From Clostridia bacterium (lineage in GTDB: Bacteria > Bacillota > Clostridia > Oscillospirales > CAG-272): a stretch of DNA of 64,000 bases. A program made the translations under genes and the position numbers. Location of the stretch: NCBI GenBank assembly GCA_017387685.1, contig JAFOEU010000030.1, positions 1 through 64,000 of the forward strand, written 5' to 3'. Within the stretch, counting starts at the first letter, position 1; the number at the start of each line of letters is the position of its first letter. The notes beneath the pieces are model-generated. The model was not told the DNA's origin. It was given only the letters and a program-made list of their open reading frames with translations, and searched no databases. Below are positions 41,268-49,958 of this stretch, piece after piece.

Positions 41268-42203
41268 ATGTCTTTCCTTTATTTACTTGAAGATATCAGA
41301 AACCCCGTGCTTGATTTTATCTTTTCGATCGTCACGCTTTGCGGCGAGGAAACGGTGTTTATGGCTATCGGAATGATCGTTTTCTGGTGCGTAAACAAGC
41401 AAAAGGGCTATTATCTTCTCTCGGTCGGCTTCGTCGGCACAGTTATCAATCAGTTTCTCAAGATCACCTTCCGCATTCCGCGCCCGTGGGTCAAAGATCC
41501 GAGCTTCACGATCGTTGAATCGGCGCGCGAGGCGGCAAGCGGTTATTCCTTCCCAAGCGGTCACACACAGACCTCGGTCGGTCTTTTCGGCGGTCTTGCT
41601 CTGAAATTCAAAAATCGCGCCTTGCGCATCGCATCGATCGCGCTTTGCGTGCTCGTTCCCCTCTCGAGGATGTATCTCGGCGTTCACACGCCCGCTGACG
41701 TCGGCGTTTCGCTCGTCATCGCGCTCGTTCTCATTTTTGCGCTGTCGCCGATATTCGATAAGGCGGAAAAATCGCCGCGTGTGATGTACTACCTGCTCTT
41801 CTCGCTGACCGGGGTTATGCTCGCCTACCTCTGCTTTATGAGCTTTTGGCAGTTCCCCGAGGAGGTTATGCACGTTGATAACGTACACAACTACATCTCG
41901 GCGGTTAAGAATGCATACACGCTGACCGGCTGTATGCTCGGCTTCCTCGTTGTTTACACAGTTGACCTGAAATGGCTGAAATTCGACACGAAAGCCGTTT
42001 GGTGGGTACAAATTATCAAAATCGTCGGCGGTCTTGCGCTCGTTCTTGCCGTAAAGGAGCTTATGCGCGCACCGCTTGAAGCTATTCTCCCCGCAAACAC
42101 TTGGGCGAGAATGCTCCGCTACTTCCTTATGGTCATTATGGCGGGCTCGATTTGGCCCGTGACATTCAAATATTTTGCAAAAATCGGAGGTAAAAAGGAA
42201 TGA
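41268..42203 (+). CDS. PAP2 family phosphatase, multi-pass membrane
   Basis: A 311-residue membrane phosphatase with all three PAP2 motifs: KITFRIPRP, YSFPSGHTQTS and SRMYLGVHTPADV. Six helices form the catalytic part (residues 1-175), and three or four more helices follow in a C-terminal extension (about 180-311) that is absent from minimal PAP2 enzymes. The likely substrate is a lipid phosphate such as undecaprenyl pyrophosphate or phosphatidate. It overlaps the DUF5058 gene (ATGA). Confidence 0.93.
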   Translation: MSFLYLLEDIRNPVLDFIFSIVTLCGEETVFMAIGMIVFWCVNKQKGYYLLSVGFVGTVINQFLKITFRIPRPWVKDPSFTIVESAREAASGYSFPSGHTQTSVGLFGGLALKFKNRALRIASIALCVLVPLSRMYLGVHTPADVGVSLVIALVLIFALSPIFDKAEKSPRVMYYLLFSLTGVMLAYLCFMSFWQFPEEVMHVDNVHNYISAVKNAYTLTGCMLGFLVVYTVDLKWLKFDTKAVWWVQIIKIVGGLALVLAVKELMRAPLEAILPANTWARMLRYFLMVIMAGSIWPVTFKYFAKIGGKKE

Positions 42204-42934
42204 CTTTTAACGTAAACCATCCCCTTCTCTTCGTCATCGTCGGCGCGATCATTGCGATCGTTCTGGCGCAGTCCGCATTCTTCCTCACACGCGCCATCAA
42301 GCGCGCCAAGGAGCTCGGACTCGGCGAGCACATCAAAAAAACCGTAATTTCCGCCGCGATCTTTACGATAGCACCCGCAGTTGCGGTGCTTATCGGCGTC
42401 GTTGCACTCTCAAAGAGCCTTGGCATCCCGCTTCCGTGGCTTCGCCTCTCGGTAATCGGCTCGATCACTTACGAAACCGTCGCGGCGGGCAATGCGCTTG
42501 AAGCCGCAAATATGAGCGCGGGCACGACCGTTGCCGATCCCTCGATCTACATCACGATCGCGTGGGTAATGACCGTCGGTATTGCCGCGGGACTCATCCT
42601 CGTTCCCTTCGTCACCAAAAAGCTTCAGAGCGGACTTGCAAAGGTCGGTATGAAGGACAAAAAGTGGGGCGAGATCTTCAATAACGCAATGTTCCTCGGT
42701 ATGATCTCGGCATTTCTCGGCTACGTTTTCTGCGACGTCGGACTTATCGCAAAGGGCGACACCTCGGGACTTATCCCCGTCTGCGTAATGGCAACCTCAG
42801 CTGTCGTTATGGCTATCTGCGGTACTATCGCGACGAAATGCAAGATCCGTTGGCTGACCGACTATGCGCTCCCGATGAGCCTTATCGCGGGAATGGCTTC
42901 GGCAATTCCCTTCACAATGCTTTTAGGAGGTTAA
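42200..42934 (+). CDS. DUF5058 family membrane protein
   Basis: A 244-residue protein with about six membrane helices. It matches DUF5058 by the start (HPLLFVIVGAIIAIVLAQSAFFLTRAIKRAKELG), IFTIAPAVAVLIGVVALSKSLGIPLPWLRLSVIGSITYE and FCDVGLIAKGD. The function is unknown. It is followed 4 nt later by another membrane protein and then an M20 peptidase, as though the pair were a transporter delivering peptides or amino-acid conjugates to the peptidase; this is inference from operon context. Confidence 0.88.
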   Translation: MTFNVNHPLLFVIVGAIIAIVLAQSAFFLTRAIKRAKELGLGEHIKKTVISAAIFTIAPAVAVLIGVVALSKSLGIPLPWLRLSVIGSITYETVAAGNALEAANMSAGTTVADPSIYITIAWVMTVGIAAGLILVPFVTKKLQSGLAKVGMKDKKWGEIFNNAMFLGMISAFLGYVFCDVGLIAKGDTSGLIPVCVMATSAVVMAICGTIATKCKIRWLTDYALPMSLIAGMASAIPFTMLLGG

Positions 42935-42938
42935 AGAT

Positions 42939-43607
42939 ATGAAAAACACTAACCTTTCATATATGGAAAGCGTTCACAAGTACGGACGCATCTGGGGCAT
43001 CGCGGTTGCCTGCGTGCTCTTTGCCTTCCCCGTAGCTCTTTCGCTGATATTCTCTACCGCACCCGATTTCGGCGTGCTTCTCAAGGGTATTTTCGCAACC
43101 GCACCGATGTACTGGGCGGTCGGTATCGTTGAGATCTTCACCTACGTCCCCATGCTTGGCGCGGGCGGCACTTACCTCTCCTTCGTCACGGGCAATATCT
43201 CGAACCTCAAGCTCCCCTGCGCCATAGACGCTATGGAGCGCGCGGGAGTCAAGGCTTCCGATGAGGAGGGCGAGGTCATTTCCACCATCGCCATCGCGGT
43301 TTCGAGCATCGTGACCACACTTATCATCATCATCGGCGTTATCTGCATCGTTCCGCTGACGCCCGTGCTTGAATCCCCCGTTCTCGTTCCCGCGTTCGAT
43401 ATGATCCTGCCCGCGCTCTTTGGCGGTCTTGCGGTAGTTTTCATTTCGAAGAACCTCAAGCTCTCGATCGCGCCCATCATTCTTATGCTCATCCTCTTTA
43501 TCTTCATTCCCGCGCTCAACGCCTCCACCGTCGGAATTATGGTTCCCGTCGGAGTTATTTTCACCGTTATCGTCGCGCGCATCCTCTACAAGAAGGGAGC
43601 ACTCTGA
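42939..43607 (+). CDS. Membrane protein paired with DUF5058
   Basis: A 222-residue protein with six probable membrane helices. It is not recognised by name. It contains WAVGIVEIFTYVPMLGAGGTYLSFVTGNISNLKLPCAIDAME, which may be a re-entrant or substrate-binding segment, and an acidic cytoplasmic loop KASDEEGEV. AGGAGG overlaps the end of DUF5058 and the M20 gene follows one base after the stop. With DUF5058 it probably forms a two-component carrier. Confidence 0.75.
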   Translation: MKNTNLSYMESVHKYGRIWGIAVACVLFAFPVALSLIFSTAPDFGVLLKGIFATAPMYWAVGIVEIFTYVPMLGAGGTYLSFVTGNISNLKLPCAIDAMERAGVKASDEEGEVISTIAIAVSSIVTTLIIIIGVICIVPLTPVLESPVLVPAFDMILPALFGGLAVVFISKNLKLSIAPIILMLILFIFIPALNASTVGIMVPVGVIFTVIVARILYKKGAL

Positions 43608-43608
43608 T

Positions 43609-45045
43609 ATGTGGGCACTTGCACTAATCCCCGCGGCACTTCTTGTCTTCCTCGCGGTGCTCGTCATCCGCGCCGCCGCATTCAAGCCCAAGGCACAGCC
43701 CGAGCTTGACGATTATGAGGTCAGGGTGGCCAAAGAAAAGGCTGCCGCTGACCTTTCAGAGCTCGTTCGTTGTAAGACGGTATCCTACCGCGATCCCACT
43801 CTTGAGGACGATGCGGAATTTGAAAAGCTTATTGCCCTCCTTCCCTCTCTCTACCCGAACGTATTCAAGACTTGCGAGTTCACAAAGCTTCCCGACCGCG
43901 GACTTCTCTTCCGTTGGGCGGGCAAAGAAGCCGACGCGCCCGCAGTTATGATGGCGCACTACGACGTCGTTCCCGTCAACGAGGATCTTTGGGACACGCC
44001 CGCATTTGAGGGCATCATCAAGGACGGCTTCGTCATCGGACGAGGCACGCTTGATACAAAAGTCACCTTCTCGGGCATCCTTTTTGCCGCAAATCAGCTC
44101 ATTTCCGAAGGATTTGTACCCGAAAACGATATTTATTTCGCATTTTCGGGCGGCGAAGAGGTCAACGGAAACGGAGCAGTCCGCATCGTTGATTGGTTTG
44201 AGGAAAAGGGCATCACTCCCGCGCTCGTTGTCGACGAGGGCGGCGCGGTCGTTGAAAACGTCTTCCCCGGCGTCAAGGTGCCTTGCGGTTTGATAGGCAT
44301 CGCAGAAAAAGGTATGATGGACGTCAAATATACCGTGAAATCTCAGGGCGGTCACGCATCTGCCCCCAAGCCCGGCGCGCCGATCGACCGTCTTGCATCC
44401 GCTTGCCGCAATATGGTCGAAAACCCCTTCAAGCTCAAGCTGACCGCGCCCGCCGCCGAAATGTTCGACACGCTCGGCAGATACTCCTCATTCGTTTACA
44501 AGATCATCTTCTCGAACATCAAGCTCTTCCTCCCCGTCCTCGATATGATCTGCAAGAAGGGCGGCGGCGAGATGAACGCGCTGATGCGCACCACGGTCGC
44601 CTTCACTCAGGCGCAGGGCTCGTCGGCAACCAACGTCATCCCGCCCGAGGCGTCGCTCGTTTCAAACATCCGACTCAACCCCGCCGACGATATGGAATCT
44701 GCACTTGAATATATCAAGAAGACCGTCGGTGACGAGCACGTTGAAGTCACCTGCATGCACGGAATGAACCCCTCCCGCATCTCGCGCACCGATTGCGAGG
44801 GATTCGACAGAGTGGCATCCGCAGTTGCATCGACTTGGAAGGGCTGCATCGTTGCGCCCTATCTGATGGTTCAATGCTCCGACTCGCGCCATTGGGGACG
44901 AATCTCCGACCGCGTCTACCGCTTCTCCGCGATGGATCTCACAAGCGAAGAACGCGCCTCGATCCACGGAAACAACGAAAAGATCCGCATTGATGCACTC
45001 GGAAGGACTGTTGAGTTTTATATCAGGCTGATGAAAAAGTGCTAA
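43609..45045 (+). CDS. M20 family metallopeptidase (PM20D1/carboxypeptidase-like)
   Basis: 478 residues with an N-terminal membrane anchor (ALIPAALLVFLAVLVIRAAAF) and a di-zinc M20 catalytic domain: MMAHYDVVPVNEDLWD (ligand His, catalytic Asp), GRGTLDTK (bridging Asp), AFSGGEEVNG (catalytic Glu-Glu) and a closing His in SDSRHWGRI. A lid domain is inserted. It resembles PM20D1 and carboxypeptidase S, which cleave N-acyl amino acids or dipeptides. It is last in the operon; the terminator lies within the downstream repeat element. Confidence 0.92.
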   Translation: MWALALIPAALLVFLAVLVIRAAAFKPKAQPELDDYEVRVAKEKAAADLSELVRCKTVSYRDPTLEDDAEFEKLIALLPSLYPNVFKTCEFTKLPDRGLLFRWAGKEADAPAVMMAHYDVVPVNEDLWDTPAFEGIIKDGFVIGRGTLDTKVTFSGILFAANQLISEGFVPENDIYFAFSGGEEVNGNGAVRIVDWFEEKGITPALVVDEGGAVVENVFPGVKVPCGLIGIAEKGMMDVKYTVKSQGGHASAPKPGAPIDRLASACRNMVENPFKLKLTAPAAEMFDTLGRYSSFVYKIIFSNIKLFLPVLDMICKKGGGEMNALMRTTVAFTQAQGSSATNVIPPEASLVSNIRLNPADDMESALEYIKKTVGDEHVEVTCMHGMNPSRISRTDCEGFDRVASAVASTWKGCIVAPYLMVQCSDSRHWGRISDRVYRFSAMDLTSEERASIHGNNEKIRIDALGRTVEFYIRLMKKC

Positions 45046-45050
45046 TGATA

Positions 45051-45306
45051 GTTGCTAGTTACTAGTTGCTAGTTGCTAGTTGAAGGAAAATTTTCGCCTT
45101 TGGCGAAAATTGATTAAAATAATTTCGTACAATGCAAAAACTCGGATATCGAGGCAAAGCCTCGTAATATCCGAGTTTTTCTTTTTTTAACGTTGAATTA
45201 TAGAGCTAAATAAATAATTATCAACACTAAATTAAATTATAGCAGAAGCCGATTTTCTCGGAAAGCGAGAAAATCTCCCTTCAACCAGCAACTAGTAACT
45301 AGCAAC
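45051..45306 (+). mobile_element. Heptamer-ended inverted-repeat element D (no gene)
   Basis: The left array is GTTGCTA, GTTACTA, GTTGCTA x2 (45051-45078); the right array is CAGCAAC, TAGTAAC, TAGCAAC (45286-45306), its inverted complement. Next inward are perfect 10-bp hairpins AATTTTCGCC/GGCGAAAATT (45089-45111) and GATTTTCTCG/CGAGAAAATC (45251-45275). The centre contains a strong palindromic terminator. It begins 5 nt past the M20 stop and ends 3 nt before the stop of the convergent PII-like gene, so it fills the whole gap. Confidence 0.7.
45130..45188. terminator. Strong hairpin terminator inside element D
   Basis: AAAAACTCGGATAT-GAGGC-AAA-GCCTC-ATATCCGAGTTTTT forms a long near-perfect stem with a T-run on the plus side and an A-run on the other. 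It serves the M20 operon and possibly the PII-like operon. Confidence 0.8.
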
Positions 45307-45309
45307 TAA

Positions 45310-45972
45310 TCAATTATTATCAAGCACTCCAAATCCCGCAACTGCGCTGACGGGGAGCGACATTACTACTGCGCCCGCGTCGGTCTGGGTGCCGGCTTTA
45401 TCGATGATGGACTTCATAATAGCCGCCTTTTCCGAGGATTTTGCAACTATCATAATGACTTCCTTTTCGCTCGCGATCGAAACGCCGAAGAATTTTGCGG
45501 CGTCGGTCGAGCCCGTGCCCTTACCGTGAAGGACTGTTCCGCCGCGTGCGCCCGCCTCGCGCGCGGCGTCCATAACGGTGTCGGTGTAGCCCTCATTCGC
45601 GATCGCAAGAACGATCTCGTAATTATAATTTATCTCGGGCGCGCCCTCGGTGGGTCTGCCTGCATTAAGATTAGCCAAGGTCTTGCCTCCTCCTACACTT
45701 TTGATGGGTGTTGCGACGATGATTCCCTGACCGGGGGCATCGATATAGAGATTTTTTCGTGCTTCCTCGATCAAACGCGCCGTGCGGTCGCGGTCGGCAA
45801 CCGTCAGAATTATATGATATTCGTGCGTGCTCAGACCGAGCAGATCAAGCACGTTCTTTCTTGCAGTTCCTCTGCCGATAAGCTCTATCGAGAGGGGAAG
45901 CTCGAGTGTCTGCATAATGGCGTTCATCTTCGGCGCCATATTAGGATTGACAACGGAAATTACAAAATTCAT
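45310..45972 (-). CDS. Tandem PII-like protein paired with DUF1538
   Basis: 220 residues consisting of two GlnB/PII-like halves. Each has the ferredoxin-like pattern, with IELIGRGTARKNVLDLLGL and ARGGTVLHGKGTG as T/B-loop-like segments. It probably binds a nucleotide and regulates the membrane protein encoded 5 nt upstream. ATG 45972 has GGGGTGA upstream and was chosen over an in-frame TTG at 45987. This two-gene set is common in Firmicutes, though the transported solute is unknown. Confidence 0.8.
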   Translation of the reverse strand: MNFVISVVNPNMAPKMNAIMQTLELPLSIELIGRGTARKNVLDLLGLSTHEYHIILTVADRDRTARLIEEARKNLYIDAPGQGIIVATPIKSVGGGKTLANLNAGRPTEGAPEINYNYEIVLAIANEGYTDTVMDAAREAGARGGTVLHGKGTGSTDAAKFFGVSIASEKEVIMIVAKSSEKAAIMKSIIDKAGTQTDAGAVVMSLPVSAVAGFGVLDNN

Positions 45973-45977
45973 TCCAT

Positions 45978-47495
45978 TCACCCCCAAAGCTCGATGATCT
46001 CGTCATCGGGTGCAATATCTTCCACGGGTGCATCGGTCTTCTTGCGTCCGTAGATAAATCCGACGATCTGTATCGAAATAAGCGGCATCATTGCAACGGT
46101 CGCGACGATACCGAAGGCATCGGTCAGAATATTTCCGCCCGCCGCGGAGCATACACCGATCAAAAACTGCAGCATAAAGGTCGCCGTCATGGGTCCCGAC
46201 GCAACTCCGCCTGAGTCGAATGCGATCGCGGTGTAAATATCGGGAACGAAAAACATCAAAATCAGCGCGATTGCGTATCCGGGGACTACAAACCACATGA
46301 TCGAAATGCCCGTTATAACGCGGAGCATTGCGATTCCCATCGCGATCGCTATTGCGATAGAAAGGCTGTACTTGATCGCCTTACCCGGAATCGCGCCCGA
46401 GGAAACGCTTTCAATCTGCTTCTGGAGGACGTAGACCGCGGGTTCTGCCGAAATAATGAACCAACCGAGGCACATCGCAAGCGGGATCAGCAGATACTTC
46501 GTCCAACCGTCATAGAGAGCCTTACCGAGCACCGCGCCGAGCGAGGAAAATCCGACGTTTACACCCGTCAAAAAGAGGACGAGTCCGACGTATGTAAAGA
46601 GAATACCCCAACAGATCTTGAAGAAGGGGCGCGCCTGCATCTTCAGCACGAAGAACTGAAAGATGAGGAATATCGCAACGACGGGCAGAAGCGCCATCGC
46701 GGTTTCAAGCAGATAATGCGGGATCGCCTCAATATAAGCCATACCGATCTCGGTCGTGCTCGACCAATCGACGGTGGTAATGCTCGTCACGCCGTCGGCA
46801 TTCGGGTAGAGGAAGCCGAGGATGAGGACGAAAAGGATCGGTCCGATCGAGCAAAGCGCGACAAGTCCGAAGCTATCCGAGCCCGCGTCGCGGTCAGAAC
46901 GCATATTCGCAACACCGACGCCGAGAGCGAGAATGAAGGGAACCGTCATCGGTCCCGTGGTAACTCCGCCCGCATCAAAGGCAATGCAGAGATAATTCGG
47001 ATCGGCAAGTGCCGCGAGGACGAAAGTGAGAATATAAAATCCGAGAAGCAACCAACGGAGCTTGATTCCGAGGAAGATTCGGAGCATACAAATTGTAAGA
47101 AAGAATCCGACACCGATACCGACGGTGACGATCAGCACCATATTGTCAATGTGGGGCACGGTCTGTGCAAGAACCTGAAGATCGGGCTCAGAAATAGTTA
47201 CGGCAAGACCGAGGATAAAGCTGACGATGAGTATCAGCCAGAGCTTTTTGGATTTGGTCAGCGACGCGCCGATACGGTTACCGATAACGGTCATCGAGGT
47301 CTCCGCGCCCTGAGTGAAAAGTCCCATACCGACGATGATCATCAGCGTTCCTATCAGAAACGCGACGAGGAGGCTCGGCTCGATTGGTGTCAAAAACAGG
47401 CACAAGAGCGCAACGATGATAACTATCGGCAACACCGAGATCGCCGATTCCTTGATCTTTTCGCCGAAAACTGCGAATTTGCTTTGCGGTTTTAT
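45978..47495 (-). CDS. DUF1538 membrane protein, apparent ATA start
   Basis: About 505 residues in two similar halves of roughly six helices, each with the signature AFDAGGVTTGPMTVPFILALGVG or AFDSGGVASGPMTATFMLQFLIG. DUF1538 proteins are of unknown function; the repeated GG-V-x-x-GPMT loops suggest an ion or solute pore. The usual N-terminus (KIKESAISVLPIVIIV-like) is encoded, but the only codon in place after AAGGAGG and 8 nt is ATA at 47495-47493, in frame; a GTG/TTG at 47438/47435 would drop 20 residues and has no good ribosome site. A strong promoter lies upstream. Confidence 0.85.
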   Translation of the reverse strand: MKPQSKFAVFGEKIKESAISVLPIVIIVALLCLFLTPIEPSLLVAFLIGTLMIIVGMGLFTQGAETSMTVIGNRIGASLTKSKKLWLILIVSFILGLAVTISEPDLQVLAQTVPHIDNMVLIVTVGIGVGFFLTICMLRIFLGIKLRWLLLGFYILTFVLAALADPNYLCIAFDAGGVTTGPMTVPFILALGVGVANMRSDRDAGSDSFGLVALCSIGPILFVLILGFLYPNADGVTSITTVDWSSTTEIGMAYIEAIPHYLLETAMALLPVVAIFLIFQFFVLKMQARPFFKICWGILFTYVGLVLFLTGVNVGFSSLGAVLGKALYDGWTKYLLIPLAMCLGWFIISAEPAVYVLQKQIESVSSGAIPGKAIKYSLSIAIAIAMGIAMLRVITGISIMWFVVPGYAIALILMFFVPDIYTAIAFDSGGVASGPMTATFMLQFLIGVCSAAGGNILTDAFGIVATVAMMPLISIQIVGFIYGRKKTDAPVEDIAPDDEIIELWG

Positions 47496-47533
47496 CTTTC
47501 CGTCCTCCTTGTTGATAATTTTTCTTCCTATTA

Positions 47534-47562
47534 ATTATATCATAGATGCTCGGCGGTGTCAA
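47534..47562 (-). promoter_or_regulatory. Consensus sigma-A promoter of the DUF1538 operon
   Basis: On the minus strand TTGACA, a 17-bp spacer and TATAAT: a full consensus match, 38 bp before the ATA start. Confidence 0.9.
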
Positions 47563-47611
47563 CCGCGAAGTTTGACGAAAGATTGACTTCGGGATAAATT
47601 TATTAATAATT

Positions 47612-47640
47612 TTAAAAGGAGCCGACAATCGGCTCCTTTT
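47612..47640. terminator. Terminator after the MATE gene
   Basis: AAAAGGAGCCGA-CAA-TCGGCTCCTTTT, flanked by T-runs on either strand, directly follows the MATE stop on the minus strand. Confidence 0.85.
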
Positions 47641-48993
47641 TCATATTTTTTTCATTGCCTTTTTGAACTGAATCGCAAAAAGGATGACGGTGAAGGTAAC
47701 CGCGATGATATCCGCGATCGGCTCGGCGGTGTAAACACCGAGAGTCTTATCAGCCATAAACTGCGGCACGATATAGATCAGCGGCAGAAGGAGTACAAAC
47801 TTTCGAACGACCGCAACCGTGACCGATGAAAGCGCCTTGCCGAGCGAAACGAAGGTCATCTGGCAAGCGATCTGCGCGCCGAAGATGATCAGTCCGCCAA
47901 AATAGATGCGAACGACACCCGCCGTGAAATCAATGAGCTCGGCGTCGGGCGTAAAGATCGAGGGGAAAAGGCGCGGGAAGATCATTATCAGGCTCCAAAG
48001 AGAGACCGAATAGATCAGGCAAGAAACAAGAAGCAGACGGTAGGTCTTTTTGACACGGTCGGCATTCTTCGCTCCGTAATTGTAGCTGAGGATGGGCTGT
48101 GCGCCCTGCGCGATACCGTTCATCGGGAGCATCGCAAACTGCATCAGGCTCGAAAGTATGGTCATCGCGCCGACGGCGATATCGCCTCCGTATTCAAGCA
48201 GGGATGAATTGAAGCAGACCGAGATCACGCTTTCGCTCGCCTGCATCATAAAAGGTGCAAGTCCGAGCGCAAGGCAGGGGAATATGACCTTTCCCTCGAG
48301 CTTCATAGCGGAGAATTTCAAGCGAAGGAGTGCCTTTTTTGAGAAAAGGAAGAAGAGCACCCAAGCGGTTGAAAGCGACTGCGCTATTACGGTTGCAAGT
48401 GCGGCACCGCGGACTCCCATATTTAATCCGTAGATGAAAAGCGCATCAAGCACGATGTTAGATATCGCTCCAATGCCGACGGATATCATTGAGATCTTTG
48501 AGCATCCCTGAGCCGTCACGAATGCGTTCATTCCGAGCGTAAGCTGAACGAAAATCGTGCCGAGGGCGTAGATGCCCATATAATCGCATGCGTATTCGAT
48601 CGTATTTTCACTCGCGCCGAAGGCAAGCAGCAGCGGGCGGTTGAATATAAGCAAAGCGGTGGTCAGTATCAACGAAACCAATAGCTGAAGCGAGAAGCAA
48701 TTGCCGAGAATCTTCTCAGCCGAGTCCATCCTCCGCTCTCCCATCGCGATCGAAGCGCGCGGTGCGCCGCCCGATCCGACAAGCGAGGCTACTGCGGAAA
48801 CGGTCATAATAATCGGCAGACAAACTCCGACACCCGTAAGCGCGAGGTCACCGACCCCGGGGATGTGACCTATGAAAATACGGTCCACGATATTATAAAG
48901 CATATTGATCAGCTGAGCCGCAACTGTCGGTACGGCAAGCTTAAAAAGCAGCCTTCCTATCGGTGCAGTGCCGAGAAATTCCTTGTTGTTCAT
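47641..48993 (-). CDS. MATE family efflux transporter
   Basis: A 450-residue protein with twelve membrane helices in two halves. The N-terminal MATE pattern LGTAPIGRLLFKLAVPTVAAQLINMLYNIVDRIFIGHIPGVG is textbook, with MNGIAQGAQPILSYNYGAKN at the start of the second half. It exports cationic drugs or metabolites by Na+ or H+ antiport; the substrate is not predictable. Single gene with its own promoter. Confidence 0.95.
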   Translation of the reverse strand: MNNKEFLGTAPIGRLLFKLAVPTVAAQLINMLYNIVDRIFIGHIPGVGDLALTGVGVCLPIIMTVSAVASLVGSGGAPRASIAMGERRMDSAEKILGNCFSLQLLVSLILTTALLIFNRPLLLAFGASENTIEYACDYMGIYALGTIFVQLTLGMNAFVTAQGCSKISMISVGIGAISNIVLDALFIYGLNMGVRGAALATVIAQSLSTAWVLFFLFSKKALLRLKFSAMKLEGKVIFPCLALGLAPFMMQASESVISVCFNSSLLEYGGDIAVGAMTILSSLMQFAMLPMNGIAQGAQPILSYNYGAKNADRVKKTYRLLLVSCLIYSVSLWSLIMIFPRLFPSIFTPDAELIDFTAGVVRIYFGGLIIFGAQIACQMTFVSLGKALSSVTVAVVRKFVLLLPLIYIVPQFMADKTLGVYTAEPIADIIAVTFTVILFAIQFKKAMKKI

Positions 48994-49023
48994 TAACCTT
49001 GACCTCGTAGTGTTATAAAAAGT

Positions 49024-49052
49024 ATTTTATCACAATAAAAGAGCTTTGTCAA
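49024..49052 (-). promoter_or_regulatory. Promoter of the MATE gene
   Basis: On the minus strand TTGACA, a 17-bp spacer and TAAAAT, 30 bp before the start. Confidence 0.8.
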
Positions 49053-49093
49053 TATTATTCAACAATTGTTTAACTAAAAAACGAATAATCATA

Positions 49094-49122
49094 TAGACAT
49101 CGGGGCATTTTTATGGTATAAT
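49094..49122 (+). promoter_or_regulatory. Promoter of the Tyr phosphatase gene
   Basis: TAGACA, a 17-bp spacer and TATAAT, 32 bp before the start; AAGGAGG serves as ribosome site. Confidence 0.8.
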
Positions 49123-49154
49123 ATAAAGTACGAAAATTTTCGAAGGAGGATGAA

Positions 49155-49925
49155 ATGGCAAGAAAAGTCAAGAATTTCCGAGATCTCGGCGGCATTCCCA
49201 CGACGGACGGCAAGAGCGTTTGCTACGGCAAGCTTTACCGAAGCGGACATCTCGGCAAGATCAAGCCCAAGGTGGCAGAAAAGCTTCGCGATAAAAAGGG
49301 ACTTCGCACCGTCATCGACCTTCGCGCGCCCGCAGAGCTTTCGCACAAGCGCGATATCGTTCCCGAGGGCGTTGATTATCTCCACATTCCCCCGCTGACC
49401 GACGAACAAAATCCCGCAGTTACTCGCCATACCGGTCCTTCGATACTCAAAAAGATAATGAAGGTCGATGGCGGCGCGCGCACCTACCTCGCCGACACCT
49501 ACCGCACAATGATCTCCTCCGAGTCCGCACTTGAGGCTCTTCGCGAGTTTTTCGACGTGCTCCTCGAGGACGACGGAGCGGTGCTCTGGCATTGCACTCA
49601 GGGCAAGGACCGCACGGGCGTTGCCGCGGCGGCGATCCTGCTCGCGCTCGGCGTTGACCGCGACGAGATCATGCGCGATTATATGCGCACCAACCGCGCC
49701 TGCTTCTTTAAAAACTTCTGGATCTTCATCGGCGTGGTGCTCGTCACCTTCAGTGTCCGCAAGGCGCACAATCTTAATCTTCTCCTCTCCTCCCGCCGCT
49801 CATTCCTCGACGCGGCTTTCGACGAGATCGATCGCGTGTGGAACGGCACCGAAGGCTTTCTACACAACGCGCTCAAGCTTTCGGATGAGGATATCAGCGA
49901 GCTGAGGGAAATTTATCTTGTATAA
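49155..49925 (+). CDS. Tyrosine-protein phosphatase (DSP/IphP type)
   Basis: A 256-residue phosphatase with NFRDLGGIPTTDGKSV at the N-terminus and the active-site loop HCTQGKDRTG (HCx5R, Cys near residue 147). This family includes IphP and the Listeria LipA-type enzymes, which act on phosphotyrosine and sometimes on phosphoinositides. There is no signal peptide. It ends at a bidirectional terminator shared with the convergent BlaI operon. Confidence 0.93.
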   Translation: MARKVKNFRDLGGIPTTDGKSVCYGKLYRSGHLGKIKPKVAEKLRDKKGLRTVIDLRAPAELSHKRDIVPEGVDYLHIPPLTDEQNPAVTRHTGPSILKKIMKVDGGARTYLADTYRTMISSESALEALREFFDVLLEDDGAVLWHCTQGKDRTGVAAAAILLALGVDRDEIMRDYMRTNRACFFKNFWIFIGVVLVTFSVRKAHNLNLLLSSRRSFLDAAFDEIDRVWNGTEGFLHNALKLSDEDISELREIYLV

Positions 49926-49957
49926 AAAAGACTGCTTCTTTGAAGCAGTCTTTTCTT
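49925..49957. terminator. Bidirectional terminator
   Basis: AAAGACTGCTTC-TTT-GAAGCAGTCTTT with flanking A/T runs lies between the Tyr phosphatase gene and the convergent DUF4838-like gene. Confidence 0.88.
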
Positions 49958-49958
49958 A

